Of a stretch of DNA of 64,000 nucleotides, positions 41,166-59,300 are shown in pieces. Source of the DNA: Eleginops maclovinus (lineage: Eukaryota > Chordata > Actinopteri > Perciformes > Eleginopidae); the NCBI RefSeq assembly GCF_036324505.1, contig NC_086352.1:21669637-21733636 (forward strand), in the 5' to 3' direction. Positions within the stretch are counted from its first letter, which is position 1, and each line of letters starts with the position of its first letter. A program made the translations under genes and the position numbers. Below the pieces are notes generated by a model. That model was not told where the DNA came from, made no database searches, and saw only the letters and a program-made list of their open reading frames with translations.

Positions 41166-44100
41166 TGGTATTTCGTTTGGTCAAAATGTGCCTTCATATT
41201 GGAGGTTTTGAGTCTTTGAAATGTGCATATGAATGATGACTACAGCTTAAAGGTTGGATGTTTAAAGGGAGGGGATGGAAGGGACATTGGCAACATATTC
41301 TTGGTGCATATTCTTCACCAACAACTTACAAACTGTTGACATAACCAGTGATAGAACAAAATTGTTGTAACCTTTTCTCTCCAAAGATAACGTTTAACAT
41401 ATTTTAGATAAAAATAAGCACTGGAAAAGGGGACTTGCCTCCAGGCTAATCAAGACAAAAAAATATAGCTTATGCCACTTCATAATACAAAAGACAAAAT
41501 AACATGCAGAAAACAGTAAGTTCACTTTAAGGAGTCTAAAATGGGTCTCACTGTTCCACCTTTTTAGCAACAATCTTTCATGGCAACCAGTTTTTCTTAT
41601 TTCAAAGCACACAAAGGGGCATCAAACGGCAAATTCAGGTCAGGCAGTGAGGTAGACAGGCAGCTACTGACATTTCATTAAAGCTGCTTGTCAATGAATG
41701 GAGCAGTTGTGTTGACTGGCATGTTAGGGAGATCTGTGTTATATCTGCTGCGCGCCGTTACTTAAGCTTACTGTAGCTGAACATGTTTTAGATTCGTTAA
41801 ATGAAAGCCTCTCCACATTTTGGCAGTTATAGTAAAGGATATTGAGTGCTATGCATATTTAATAGGACAGGAGCCATCATTTCCTAACATCAAGATTAAT
41901 AAAACATTCCATTATTTGGTCAGAATTTCCAAATGAGGTTGAATTTTCAAACCAAAGTAAAACCCAGGGCAGATAAATGTATGTTTTCAATATGACTAAT
42001 ATTTACCCTATGATATCAATTTAATTATCTGTGTATGAGCTGATATTGCAAGTATTTAGTGGTTCTTTACATTATGCCAATAGAGAAATATTTAATATGT
42101 TCAGCTAATGGAAATCCAGTACGCATTTAGAAGACATGTCAGTTTTATCACCCTGATTTCAATTATCCTTCTCGTCATGCATACAAAATGCATATGGCAC
42201 TGATGTTCTCCTACTCCAACCATGGCAACCTGCTGACCGTGAACCCATCACATATTATACTAGGGTCTTTTTCTCTTGCTAAAATTGGTGGAATTGGAAA
42301 TATGTAATGACCTTGAGCAGATATAATGGCACACTAATAACAACAGGGCAAAGAAAAACAAAGATTTCTGAACAATTTGAGGTAAAATGAAACAAAACAA
42401 CTCCCTAAACTAACCTAAACTGTTGCATATCAGCACCAGTCAAACTGCCATATCCAAAAATATAAATTGTCACTTCTTTAATATAAAACACAGCATGCAA
42501 AATTCAGCCATTGTTACTAAAGCATCTTGGTGATTGTGAGTGGCTTATCACAGCACAACATGAGTCACCTGCAGGTTTCATTTAGCTGAATGGCCTTCAT
42601 GTCACATATCTAAGGACATTGGTGCTGGCTTGGCAAAATGATATGGATGAGTAATGGGATGCCGCCCACATCCGGACACTATGGAAGGTGAGGGGCTGCT
42701 GCCAAGCCCCAGTCCCTGTTGACCTCTCCTTCCTGTGCACTCAGCAAATTTGCAGACGACACCCCCAGGGCCACTCTCCCCGGCAATGACACATGTCAGC
42801 CATTTTTGTTCTTTTGTAATTCTGTTACGAGACTGAATGCTATGAGTACGAGACTTGAATGCAAGAAATGGCCTCCTGGTGTCGTTTAGGAAAACAACAT
42901 CTTCAACAGTTTGCCACTCGTTCCCTTTCATCGATGAGTAAATGAACAAACAGGAAACCGGGAAAAGAAGCAGGTCACCTCATAGTGCCTACAAGCCAAC
43001 TTACGTTCCTTTGCTTTTATTTTTCTCGCCTTTTTCGTTTTTTGATGAGTAGAATTTGGACTGCAAGGCAGACATACACAAAAAGGCCCTCCCATAACAC
43101 TGCTGAATCAAGGTTTTAGCCCAGCAAATCTTAAGCAGGGAGCTGAGAGCAAAGAGCTGGCCATTTTGCAGTTTGCTCTCATCTGCCAATTTCTTCCTGG
43201 GGCTTTCAGAGTCAATCAAAGAGCTACCAGAATGCTCACACCAGTCTTTTAATTATTCATGGTAATTCTATGCCACTACACACTCTCTCTGCAGCCCCTG
43301 TCGCCTCCCCCAAGCGAGGTGTGCTCTGATGTGTTTATGTGTACTGAATGTATAAAGAAAGAATCCTCCATCCATTACAAAACAGACTCTGCTCTGCCCT
43401 GTGCTACGCTGGCAGCTTTTTCAGGGGTCGTCTGGCTTCCACTTCTGTGGGAGGCTGAGCCTATAAACGTTTAGTCCCATGAAACCCAATTTTTTTGCCC
43501 TTTTAATCTCTTCACTGGACATGTTGCAAACTTGAATACGGCTTTTCCCAGCTAAAGTATGTGTAATATACTTTTTTTTTCTGAATATTTAGCATACCAT
43601 TAACATCTCATACATCTTTTAATTCAAGTAGCCTAACCTATTCATACCATATATGTGACTACTCAAACAGCTCCAGTTCCTGATAATTTTTCTGACTTCA
43701 GCACCACCCTGGTGTAAAAAAGCCTATCATCATGATTTTTGGGGGGATTGAATTTTTTGATAAGCACTAGTCTTGCTGAAATTGCATTCATTTCCTTCTA
43801 TGAGCTAATTAGCCAGTGAGGGGGAAACCCTGCCATTCCTGGCTGTCTATCAACCTGCCAGCAACTACTGACACCACAAGGTGCATGTCAAGTTCAGCCT
43901 TTTGTGTCTGAGACAAGCCTATTACCAGGATGTGTGAGCGGGAGGTTTTAAGTGGGTAAAAGGCACCAGCACGATGTGATCAAAATCTCTTTGTGGAAAT
44001 AATATAAATAACGATAACATTTCAGTCACATTTCTTCTAAAGCTTAAAATATATGACTACAAAAGAGAAGAAACGAAAATGGGGAAAATGTGTACTTCAG

Positions 44101-44502
44101 ACATGGAGAACAAGTTGCTGCCTGCAAGATGCTGCAGCTTGAGTACGCAGTACAGGATATGCTCTTGATGTCCCTTCACAACATTATTCCTGGAGTCTCA
44201 CAGAAGGTGCTTCTGCCGTTGGAGCCTTTGAGGGAAAGGTGATCCCTCCACTGCAGAGAAGCTGTTACATTTTGTTGGTTGGAGAAAAATGGCACACCTC
44301 CTCTCTCCAACTTCACAAGTCTTCCCAAGCCTTGTCAAAGATAAAAAAGGGGAGAAATGTTTCATGTCTCCTGTCTTTTCCTGCCAAAAGCAAAAAAGGA
44401 GGGCAAAAGAACACTGAGATAGATACAGTGACATACCAAGGGAGGATGTGGCAGCGATGAAAGCATGTCATTTTGTAAGAGATGATCATGAAACTGCCCC
44501 CG
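41165..44502. other. Intronic DNA without recognisable features
   Basis: Mixed sequence. The minus-strand frame of 115 codons at 42602-42949 is somewhat GC-rich but lacks a recognisable domain. The splice context around it was not convincing. No repeats of note. Confidence 0.5.
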
Positions 44503-44525
44503 TTTTTTTTTTTTTTTTTTTTTTT
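44503..44525. repeat. Poly(T) run of 23
   Basis: 23 uninterrupted T on the plus strand, preceded by CCCCCG. Read on the minus strand it is a poly(A) run. No AATAAA or target-site duplication is visible next to it, so a retroposed tail is not shown. Confidence 0.95.
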
Positions 44526-49001
<4,476 letters not shown>

Positions 49002-49031
49002 TTTCATTCAGTCTGCCTGTCTGTCTGTCTT

Positions 49032-52000
49032 TCCAAGCCAATAAAGTAGTCTCATATTTATCTAAATCAGCAGTAAGGATCTTCTACGGTATATATGACT
49101 GCAAGCCTTTGAACTGCTCTCCATACAACTTAATTCTTCACTTCATTCCTTTCTCAAGACGGTGGTTATTTATTTATTTTTTTTATTCTCCGGCGGTGAG
49201 CAGGATTAGTCAGGAGTGGCAGCGCCACTATCAGCCCAAGATGTGCTCTTCCATCCTGCTGCTTTGCTCTGATAAAGGAACTGCTCGACGAGTGACTCAG
49301 GTGCACACAGAGCCTTGTAGAAAACAACATTTCTCTCACTGAAGCATAGGCCTGCATGTCAATGAGTGCCAATGAGCAATGGGAAAATCTCAGTCATGCT
49401 ACATGCAAAACTTTCCTGGCATACGAGGAAATAAAAAAAATTGTTTTTGTGAAAACCTGCATAAACTTTCTCCAATGAAGAGGATGTAAGGCCAGACTCC
49501 ATGTTAGTGAGCAGATTACTGGTAATATGATCCACATTTACTTTATAGTAAAAACAATTTGATACATAGCTTTAAAAAAATCTAAATAATTCTGTGTTTA
49601 TGTTTTGTCCTTCGCTGACTTCTAAGACCAGCTCCCCTCCCCTCAGTCTCTCCAGAGAAAGCTGACATAGAGCTTTGCTAGCTTTATCGCTGTGTGTTAC
49701 ACTATGTGGCCATACAAACACCAGCGTTTCAACTGACTGGACACAAGGTGACAGAACAGACTGCTGACCTGAATTTGGCTCCTGATGAATACATACTGTG
49801 ACGTGGAAAAAAATAACTCCACTTCTCACACAAGTTTTTTCCAGGTCTACTGTATATCACTGAATTTGTATTATTGCAGTTCCCCATACTGCTCCTCGGG
49901 AAAGACATTTGTCTTCTTTTTGGCAAGTCAAATTTGTGACAGTGATATAAAAATGTACCACTAGGACATAAGGTGTAGGAGACATTGTCAAGTTTAACAT
50001 TGTACCTTAACATCTTTAGACCGCTTTAAAAGATCATCATCCGTAGTTTAACAACACCAAGGGCTTTCATTAAATAATATGTTAATGACTTATGTTGAAG
50101 TTATGGGAACCACTTTAGAATTTAGATTTCCATATTAAGATCAGCATACAAATAAATCTATAATAAAGCTGATATGCTACATGGTGCTATTTAGTACTGT
50201 CGTTTAAGGGCACAGCGCAGTCAAAACCAGTTACAGGGTCCATCATCAGACAGGCGTGTTTACTCAGCGGATCTGTAAATGTGCATGCTAAGAAGCTTGG
50301 CCAAATGGTGCAGAAATAATACGTGTTATGTACCCTAACTTTCAGGGAAGCAGTCTTTCAGAGTCTAATTTCAGTTAGGGCTTTGACTACACAGTCTTGG
50401 GCCTCTGAAGTACTCTGAATTACAAATAATTCAAAATGACTTTAACAGTGATCTCCAATTACTTGTGGAAGGGTGGGAGCCCCAACCTACAGGAACAGCA
50501 AAAAAATGAATGAATGCATGCAACTTTAAGACAAAGAAGGTGAAAGGTGAGTCATAGTATGCTAGACTATACACTCACTTTCTCATACGTTTCCTTCCAC
50601 AGGCCTTTTGTTCTGTGCCTGTTTAAATCTTCTCAAGATGCACCGAGGACCCACTTACCCTCCCCAGCTTCCTCCCGTTGTCTCTGCCTCCCTCTGCTTC
50701 TCCTTAACTGCTTAATTCTAAAAAATGGTAGCAATGCAAAAATGCATGCATACTTTAAGTACAAAAAATACCCCCCGTGCCCTGAGAGACACAAAGCCAA
50801 ATAGACAACACGTGTATGTCCATGGGCAAAAATGCACAGTGTTATAAATATTTTAGTATGAGGCGGGGACACACAAAAGACAAACACAGATTGAATCTCT
50901 AACCTTATCTAAATCATAATTTGTGTCACAATCCTTAAAATATAACAATTCAACCATGATATAGTTTTGTGCCCAGCCTTTCACATTAAAACAGTGATTA
51001 ACACCAAGAACACACACACACACACTCCCTCAGGCCACTTTCCTCAAAATGTAAAGATTGTGACACAGTCCAGCTTGGTAGCTTAGTGTAGTATAAGTAT
51101 AAAAGCCATTTAGTTGGATTGCTTTGATGTTTACATTCATTCTGTCTGCTCTCTATAATGTAAAAGTATTTGCATTCCAAATAATACCAAACAAATATGT
51201 CATAATTAATCCACATGAAAAAAAGTCTTATATTATCCGCATCATGAACATTTTTGAGGGTCTATTTGATCATCAGAACTAAAAATAATGTTGTCCAGAC
51301 ACAACCTCATTTCTGCTGAATAAAAGCTTTTAAAGAACTGTCAACATGTCATGCAAGGCCTGGATGTGTCTCTTACTCAGTGCCCTAAAATGTCATGTGC
51401 AGTATGTCTGAGGTGAATCATTTTCTAAATAATGAAAAAAGGAAAAGGGGGAAGAGATGTCCAACTGAGAAGATTCAAAACTAAACATGTGAAATGAGGA
51501 AAATATGAAATGACATGGATGGTAAACAGTCCATCTGTGTTTTCCCAAAGGATGCCTGCCATACTTCAAAATGCACTTAAAGAGGAAGTAACGCAATTCA
51601 ATATCAATCTAAGAGCATTCTAATGGCATCGCAGCTTTGCTTTTTTTTACTGGAAAAAGGATCGAGAGGCAGTATAGAGTTGAAAATGACAAAACTAATG
51701 GATTATTGATACATTAAGAATGGTAATTATTCCTTAAAAGCACAGGGTGTCATATGATGACATTTGTGAAGTGACTTAACTCATGCTGTTTTTGGTTTTT
51801 TTTTTGCTAGGGAATTACTATTTTCTTTGTAACATTTTAGATATGTATTTTTATCAATATACATTTTAAAATAACCAACATTTCAATGTTATCAAAATAG
51901 TCATTTGGCCATTATTAAAAAAAACAACTGGAGCCAAAACAAAGACTATCTAGAGATGGGCTTTTAATTTACAACATTTCAAATTCCCCATCCATTTATC

Positions 52001-55000
52001 ATTTGACATTTCAATGTGAACTAAACTGTGATTTGATACTAATCACAGACAATTACCTAGTTGGAATCCGCTCACTTGATCTGACATTAGTGGGTAAACA
52101 AGCCAACTCTCTCTGTGTCTCCCTTTAGTTCTGTTTGCATCCACATTGATCAACATGCTGTCGGACATTTTTAGATGCTAATTTTGTTTCAGTACTGTCG
52201 CCAGTATTTTGTAATTGGATGGCACCATGGAGTTGAAGGATGAGCAATAAAGCCATGGAGTAAGCATGTGTGATTTCAGTTTTTATGATGCCTATGTCTA
52301 TAATGAATTATAAAATTATTTATAATGTGAAATAATCATAATCTTGTTACGAAACATTTATGAGTGCTAATTACTAGCATTACACAGAGCTATAAGCATA
52401 AGAAAATGCATTAAAGACATGGGCGTTACAGAGTGTATTGTTGTGTTTCCCCTGAAGCTGAGAATATTTTACTATTACACAATTAATGTCAAAGCAGAAA
52501 AAAACCCATTAACATAAACAAAGAGCATATATCGTTTGCTAGAGACTTAGTTAGCAAACCTGTAAATGTTATGTTTATAACATTTGAGTTGGGATTTGTG
52601 TCTAGATTGTTATCATGGGAAAGTCTCAACGTACTGATACGCACTGATATATGTGCCATCTTTAACTATTTGAACATTTAATATAAACACGCTTTTAGAT
52701 GATGTACTCAAAGTAACTTATGTGACAAAAGTCAAAGCTGACTTGATACGACTAAAAAGATATGCCAAAGCCAAAAATGGCTTGCTGTGACAAAGCACTT
52801 TGTCTGTGTGTCACATGTCAAACTGTGAGAGTGAGCTTGATGTGGTGGGTTTTCATCATATCAAATTCATTTACTGCATCAATATGATGGCAAATACTTC
52901 AACGCTTGATGTACAACAATGCGCCTGTATGTGACAAGGGATCAGCAGTGGGGGGTTTATCAGAGAGGGATCCAATCATTACTTATCGAGAGACACTTAA
53001 AGTAATTAATGACTTGTGCAAACTGTTGCAAGTGGAAAACATTAATGAATAATTTTCGATACATAATCAAGTAATTAGGAAATGAACTCAAGAGTAAATC
53101 CAGGAACCACGATAATGAATACTGGTGATTATCAATTTGAAGCCATCTCCTTTATGCCCCCGAGGGACCTGTGCTAGTTTTAGAGGGAGAGAAAGGGGGA
53201 CGACGGATTTCTGTTCTGACACCACGATAATATGCCAATGCCACTCAAAGAACCAGAGTGACACACAGAGTGGGGAGACTGCATTACTTCTATGTTCCAC
53301 AGTTTTTGCTATGAAGCACTCATGTCTGCTCCAGTTCAGTCCATTATTTCAAGTGGAATCATCTTTATGTCTACTAATCTGTAGCCTTGTATGCCATGCT
53401 TCCTCCACTTCTAATGACAAACATGTTGAAAAATGTGCTAATTATTTATACCGGGTCCTCATTCTGTCAGCAATTCAAAGATAGTTTCAAGTGTCTCATG
53501 AAGATGTCTGGTTTTTATGACACGCCAGGAATGGGATGAGCCATGCCTTCCTAAAACACCAATGTATTTCTTTTATAGTGTGACATAATGGATCCGTTCT
53601 GACATCAAAAGCAGTATGTATCATTACTGCATTTGTGACTTTATACTTTAAACAGGTGCCATACTTCAAATGAATGCTTGATTTTCAATGAGTTACAGCC
53701 TGGAATTGAGTCTTAGTCTCAAACAATCTTTAAGCTGATTGTTTGTTTTTTAAGGCAAGAAGCTATGGCATGATTAAACCTCTGAAACAAAATGGGTTCT
53801 CAGATCTGAAAAGTCACTTATACAGCATCTATCTTTTCTACAAAAATAACCAGAGGAAAAACAAAACATGGTTTCCTAAGTGTGTGGCCCAGGATTGGCC
53901 TGTACTGTATCTGTAGTTCCCTCAAGATGGAATAGATGTAAATCTTACCTACATCAGCATTTTAATTAAGAGCCTGATCTCATGGTAATTCCGGGCAAAT
54001 CGTTTGAAAAGATGGTATATCAACTAAGATAGATTGATTGCAATGTTAGGCTGCTTAATAGAATGCCCCAAACAAGAAACAACATTTCCTATATTCGATC
54101 AGTAGACATGGTGCATATTATACCCCAAACATTTAGGGATGCACTGACAAACAATAATTTTGCTACAGCCAATATCACCATTCTATGTTTTCATATTATT
54201 GTGCGCCATGGGTCTCCATTAGCACTGTCAATATTTATGAAATAAACAGAAGGGCAGAAGGTCTATTTGTTAACCATCCACCACACAAATGATAGAGAAC
54301 TAATAAAAAATATTTTTAAAATGCCCATAAAGTTCAATTTACTATGAAATAAACAAACACCTGTTTTTTTCTATTTAATTATGAGGAAAATTCATTTTTA
54401 TGGTGGCTACAGGCAGCAAATAAACTGGTGATATAGGTGATACAACAAAAATACACACAAGCAGCTTTTGCCTTATGCAGGTCATAATTTAGAGCATTGT
54501 CTACACATAAACCCCCTCTACGCTAAAAGCCGTTTGCTTAACCTTAAAACCTTAATCAGCCAGGTAAGTTTAGGAGTATTGGCTTGTAATGGTAGGAGCC
54601 ATAAACCCGCACTAAAGAGAAATGGCCACAGATTGGCCATGCTCATCAAAGTACTTCCAGCATGTAATCCAAAGCCCTCATCTTAAACGGACAAAGGGGA
54701 AAAAGGGAAATGAGTCCAACAATGAGCTAAAGAAGATTGCCAACGATGAAATGTGTTAGAAAGCCTATTCGCTATAGAAGTGACATCCAGTAAGCGAGTA
54801 ATTATAGTTCCTGTTAGTCTTTGTCATATTGCTACTGTGGCCTACCAACACCTTTGAGAAATAACAAGTGTGTTGGTGGACAGAAAACAGAGACAGAGTT
54901 AACACACTCCGCTTGTACACACTTTGGCCTTTGGTCAGGAACAGAGAATGGGCAAAGATACAGAATCACATATATATCCTTTATTTAACATGTATTTCTC

Positions 55001-55029
55001 TCTCTGTCAAATACAATACCATTAAAACA
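49032..55029. other. Intronic DNA without recognisable features
   Basis: Mixed AT-rich sequence. A short (AC)8 lies at 51010-51025. The 119-codon frame at 53125-53484 is open but shows no recognisable domain. No RNA gene or transposon ends were seen. Confidence 0.5.
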
Positions 55030-55036
55030 AAACAGC

Positions 55037-55913
55037 TTGATGTATAGAAAACTACAAATAACCTGTTTCATCTTGAGCTTCCTAACGAGCAGATCCCAGG
55101 CAGTGCGGATGGGGAACATCACATCCTCCACCTTGACCCTCAACACTGGAGCCCCTCAGGGTTGTGTGCTCAGCCCTCTCCTCTACTCCCTGTTCACGCA
55201 CGGCTGCGTGGCCACACACAGCTCCAACACCATCATCAAGTTTGCTGACAACACGACCGTCATCGGCCTGATCACAGACGGCGACGAGACGGCGTACAGA
55301 GAGGAGGTCAGAGCCCTGACATCTTGGTTCCAGGACAACAACCTCCATCTCAACGCCAGCAAAACATAGGAGCTGATTGTGGACTACAGGAAGAGGCAGA
55401 GAGAGGCACACACACCCATCACCATCGATGGGACTCCTGTGGAGAGAGTCAGCAGCTTCAGGTTCCTCGGGGTAAACATCAGTGAGGACCTGACATGGAC
55501 ACATCACAACAGGGTAATATCCAAGACGGCTCGACAGCGGCTCTTCTTCCTCCGCAGGCTGCGGAAGTTCAACATGACTTCAGGATACTGTGCAACTTCT
55601 ATAGGTGCACCATCGAGAGTATCCTGACTGGCTGCATCACCACCTGGTATGGCAGTTGCACTGCCCTCAACCGTAAGACTCTACAGAGGGTGGTGAAAAC
55701 TGCTCAGCACATCACCAGGACGGAGCTGCCATCCATGGAGGACCTCTACACCCAGCAGTGTAGGAAGAAGGCCGGTAGGATATGAAAGGACCCCCAGCAA
55801 CAATCTGTTCTGTCTGCTGCCGTCTGGCAGACGGTACCGCAGCATCCGGACCAAGACCACCAGACTCAGAGACAGTTTTATACCACAGGCTATAAGACTG
55901 CTGAACTCCTGAG
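55037..55913 (+). pseudogene. Decayed LINE reverse transcriptase (C-terminal half)
   Basis: This would have copied LINE RNA into DNA at the nick site. The visible order is FLTSRSQAVRMGN, the palm motif GAPQGCVLSPLLY (from 55148), the catalytic box as FADN (55241-55252) where active enzymes have FADD, then FLGVNISEDLTW and RRLRKFNM. A change of frame follows, then FYRCTIESILTG and LPSMEDLYTQQC, a second change of frame, and finally LPSGRRYRSIRTKTTRLRDS and FIPQAIRLLNS followed by a stop. Defects: an in-frame TAG at 55367-55369 (probably from a Lys codon), a frameshift near 55575-55590, another near 55785-55800, loss of the second catalytic Asp, and no N-terminal half or endonuclease. It cannot be active. 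Confidence 0.93.
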
Positions 55914-55932
55914 CTCTGTGAATGTCTACTCA

Positions 55933-56013
55933 CATCTGTTTATAGTACACACATACATATATATATATATATATACACATCTGCCATACATATCTGTTTA
56001 TAGTACACATATC
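55933..56013 (+). repeat. Duplicated segment and TA microsatellite in the LINE 3' UTR
   Basis: An 18-bp exact repeat, ATCTGTTTATAGTACACA, occurs at 55934-55951 and 55992-56009 (58-bp period). A TA tract at 55957-55975 lies between the copies. More degenerate CATCTG units follow to about 56070. This looks like local tandem expansion within the UTR. Confidence 0.8.
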
Positions 56014-56355
56014 TATATATTATACAGATCTGCAATATACATCTGTTATACGTAATATATGCATCTGTCCATACCTCCTCATTCAACAGTGTAAAGTTGT
56101 TAAATTACTGTACAGTGTATTTAAATACTTTCAATGTATTCCACATATGTAAATATATCACATCCTTAAATCTTTATTGTTGTTATTGTAAATATTCTTC
56201 TCTCTTTTTGCACTATTTTATTTATCTTATTTGCACCATGTATGTTGAGTTGTTGGAGGAGAATGGGATATAAGATTTTCATTGCCAACATATACGTTGT
56301 ATATGCTGTGCATATGACCAATAAAACCTTGAAACCTTGAAACCTTGAAACTTGA

Positions 56356-59300
56356 CTCACCTAAAGTTGCTTTCATTCTCTGTAAGTTCACTGCTCTCAA
56401 TACTCAACATTGTGGTCAGAAATTATAATTATATTTTATCTATAATCACCGAGCTGACCTCAAATTGATTGAACGTGTTTATCTACCGATGGCCATAATG
56501 ATGTTTGTGCCATCATATGTCCAGCCGTATATACTCTGGAATCAATTTGTTCATTTGGATGTTTTTGTTTTCCTCTGTTTTACATCTGTATGGATTTTCT
56601 ATTTAATTTGGGTCAGCATTGTGAAGAAAGATAGAGTATTGATTTCTGTCTAAGGGGACTTACGGGAACCAGGATAAGCTTGTCTTCTTGAGGTTTCACA
56701 GCCAGTTGTGACAACACACAGAATATGCCTTTAAATCTCAGGGCAAATCTCCCACCAAAACCAGGCTAAACTCAAAATGTACTACACCCCCCCTACCCTC
56801 TAGCTCGGGTGGACAGTCAGGAACAAACTTCCCCATAGAGAGGATGGCAAAGGAACATGTTTAATTGCTAAGCAAAAGTATGACATTCAAGTCTGACTGA
56901 GCATGGAAGCTGTAGGAGGATCTTTTCTAGGAACGCTGGGCAGCAGCATCCAAGATACACACACAGGTCAGAATGCATTCAAGTTGAAGTTGTTTGTTGT
57001 TTCAAAAGTGATGATAATTGTCCACTGCCTCACATCTCAAAAATGGCCTCCGCGGTCGACCTAGCTCTTCAAATTCTAACTCAGGAATACATATTAAATC
57101 CAATTGGACGAGAGAAAAACAAGTGGGACAGAACCAAAGTGGAGGCCAAATGTACGAGGAAGCAGAGAACTTGAGCATATTATGCAAAGCTGAGAAACTT
57201 TTAAACAAGTGCTTCAAGTGGAGAGGCAAAACAGTGTTAATAGTAGTCGTGATCATGGGTGGTTACACAATGATTTTAACACAATTACATGCACACCTAA
57301 CTAATCCTTCTCTGCTGACAGTTTAGATTTGACTTATATCTTGCAGTCCAGTGATAACTGACATAACAATTTGACGTGACCCAATGTAATTTAGACAATT
57401 AAATGTTGGAGTTGCTACATAAATGAGACTCACACAATATGCTTTCCCACTCTCTGTGCAGATGGTACAGGTCATACAATTGTATGACTTGGCTTGGCAA
57501 TTACTAAACAGCCTGACATTTCATTTAATAAAAGCAGATCTATGTATTAATTTTTCAAGGAGAAAGAGTGGTACTTTTAATGTTAAACCATCATTTTTGC
57601 AGAGCCAACACATACTGTTAGTGTGCAGTTACATCTGGATGCACATCAACACAATGATACGTTTTAGAATTTGTACTAAAATAAATGGAAAGAAGTCAAA
57701 CAGAGACATCGCATGGGAAATGTTGTATAAAACTATTACCATATGTTGTCTGCTGATTTTAGAAAATACAAACACATATTTAATGGTATTATTGTTTGTC
57801 CAAGTGGGTCAACTCTCCCTGCATGGCTGAAAGGATTGAATGGGGCATGAGTTTTGTAAGAAAAAAAAGGAAGTAAGGGCACAAGGTCATTTGGACGGAT
57901 GTAGGGAGGATAAAACAAAACAGAAATGTAAAAAAAAGGCAGAATATAAACCCACGCCACCTAATCCAGTAGCTGTGCAGAAAAGAAGAGAACATGCTGG
58001 GAAAATCTCTTTGAAAATGGAGGCATTTTCGTTTTTTCTAGAAGCTATAACTGACCAGGGGATTATTGAAATTGGGCACTGCCTGGGCAATCTTGATTCC
58101 ATTCCCATTGATGAAACCACTACCAACCAAACAGAAATGCACAAACGCCCACATCACATGCAAACAAAAGACCAACAGGGATAATAAAAAGCATAGACTG
58201 ATTGTGTTTCAAGATAATGCCTACAGGCTCTTTATTTTGCTGATTTTGTTCCACTTGAGACTCGCATACACTGCCCCTATACATAACAGTTGGGCTAAAG
58301 CTAACATAATAGTTGTATTATTTTATTCAGCACAACCAATAAACCATTACATCTTCTGTTTACATATTTTTTTTCTGGAAGACTGACTGCAAGGATTTAT
58401 TTTCCTAAAGATATTGTGAAGCAAATATTCCTCTGTCCAGTGATAAACACTACTGACACATTGCTCTGTGAGCTTGGCAATCCAAAATTGTTTGTTTGTG
58501 AGCATTCCAAGAATTACAGCCCAGAATCAAGCCAGCCTACTCTAATTTTGCCAGAAAAAGGAAATGAGTGTCAGTGTGGCTCCTTTCGTCCTACTATTTC
58601 ACTTTGGTGACATCCTTTTTCCTAGGTTTCTCACTCAACTAACAATGTGCCCTTTTCATTTGTCGTTGTCTGTCTTTTTTGAAGAGTAATTTACATCTTC
58701 CAACAAAAAAAAATACATAACCCTCAAGGTGTCAGAATCAACCCTTTGTCATACTGTAAGACGGATATCATGCTACATGTCCGGTGACATGTGTCATTTA
58801 TTTTTCAAGCAAGGTCAAACTGTTGTTTGCAAGTCCTGTGTTAGCAACAGATTTGATAAAAATGGCAACAATATGCTGCACTGCAGTACAAGAGTATTTG
58901 TTTTTTGACACAGAGTCTGTGTTGTTTTCTCTTTTCTGACACAATCACCTTCTGAAATCATTCATCATGGAGCTGTTTTTAACTTTTTGCCCTTTTTTTG
59001 CCTTTAGATATTGCTCTCTGTTTGTGTCTCTTACCAAACACTTTGTGCTATTGATCCAGACTGTGGCACCCCTCTCTTAGTGTCAGGGCTGAACATGGGA
59101 TCATAGGCCTCTCAGGTTTCTGTCTTGTGTTTACAAACACACCACTGCTGCTTCTGGACACACACACATGCACAATGTACAAATGCCAAAGGAAAACAAA
59201 CAATGTCCTTCTCTGGCTTAGTACCACAAGAGGTTTAACTTTTATTGGCTTCTATGCCTTTTTTATTCTGGGAACAAGGTCAGGCCTCATCAAATTTAAC

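Larger units (their letters stand above)
55030..56355 (+). mobile_element. 5'-truncated non-LTR retrotransposon (CR1/L2/Rex-like LINE)
   Basis: The 3' part of a LINE: the C-terminal half of the reverse transcriptase and following domain to about 55913, a 3' UTR of about 400 bp, AATAAA at 56320-56325, and a tandem octamer tail CCTTGAAA (three units plus a partial, 56327-56355). Short tandem tails instead of poly(A) are usual in CR1/L2-type LINEs, and the coding similarity is to fish members of that group. The 5' end is lost, as in ordinary target-primed truncation; the exact left limit is uncertain. No clear target-site duplication is visible. It is antisense to pcdh9. Confidence 0.92.

Noticed and set aside
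42750..42775. Plus-strand reading KFADDT, resembling the LINE reverse-transcriptase catalytic box
   Set aside because: The surrounding translation shows no other reverse-transcriptase motif in any frame; a six-residue match is likely chance.
44503..44525. Poly(A) tail of a minus-strand processed pseudogene
   Set aside because: No poly(A) signal, coding remnant or target-site duplication is visible next to it.
53125..53484. 119-codon plus-strand frame
   Set aside because: No domain or conserved pattern, and no splice signals that make an exon convincing.
55082..55507. 141-codon minus-strand frame
   Set aside because: Antisense shadow of the LINE reverse-transcriptase remnant.
57423..58184. 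Two plus-strand frames of 135 and 114 codons nearly end to end
   Set aside because: No recognisable domain, low-complexity composition, overlapping frames on the other strand, and no splice or promoter context; chance frames in AT-rich DNA.
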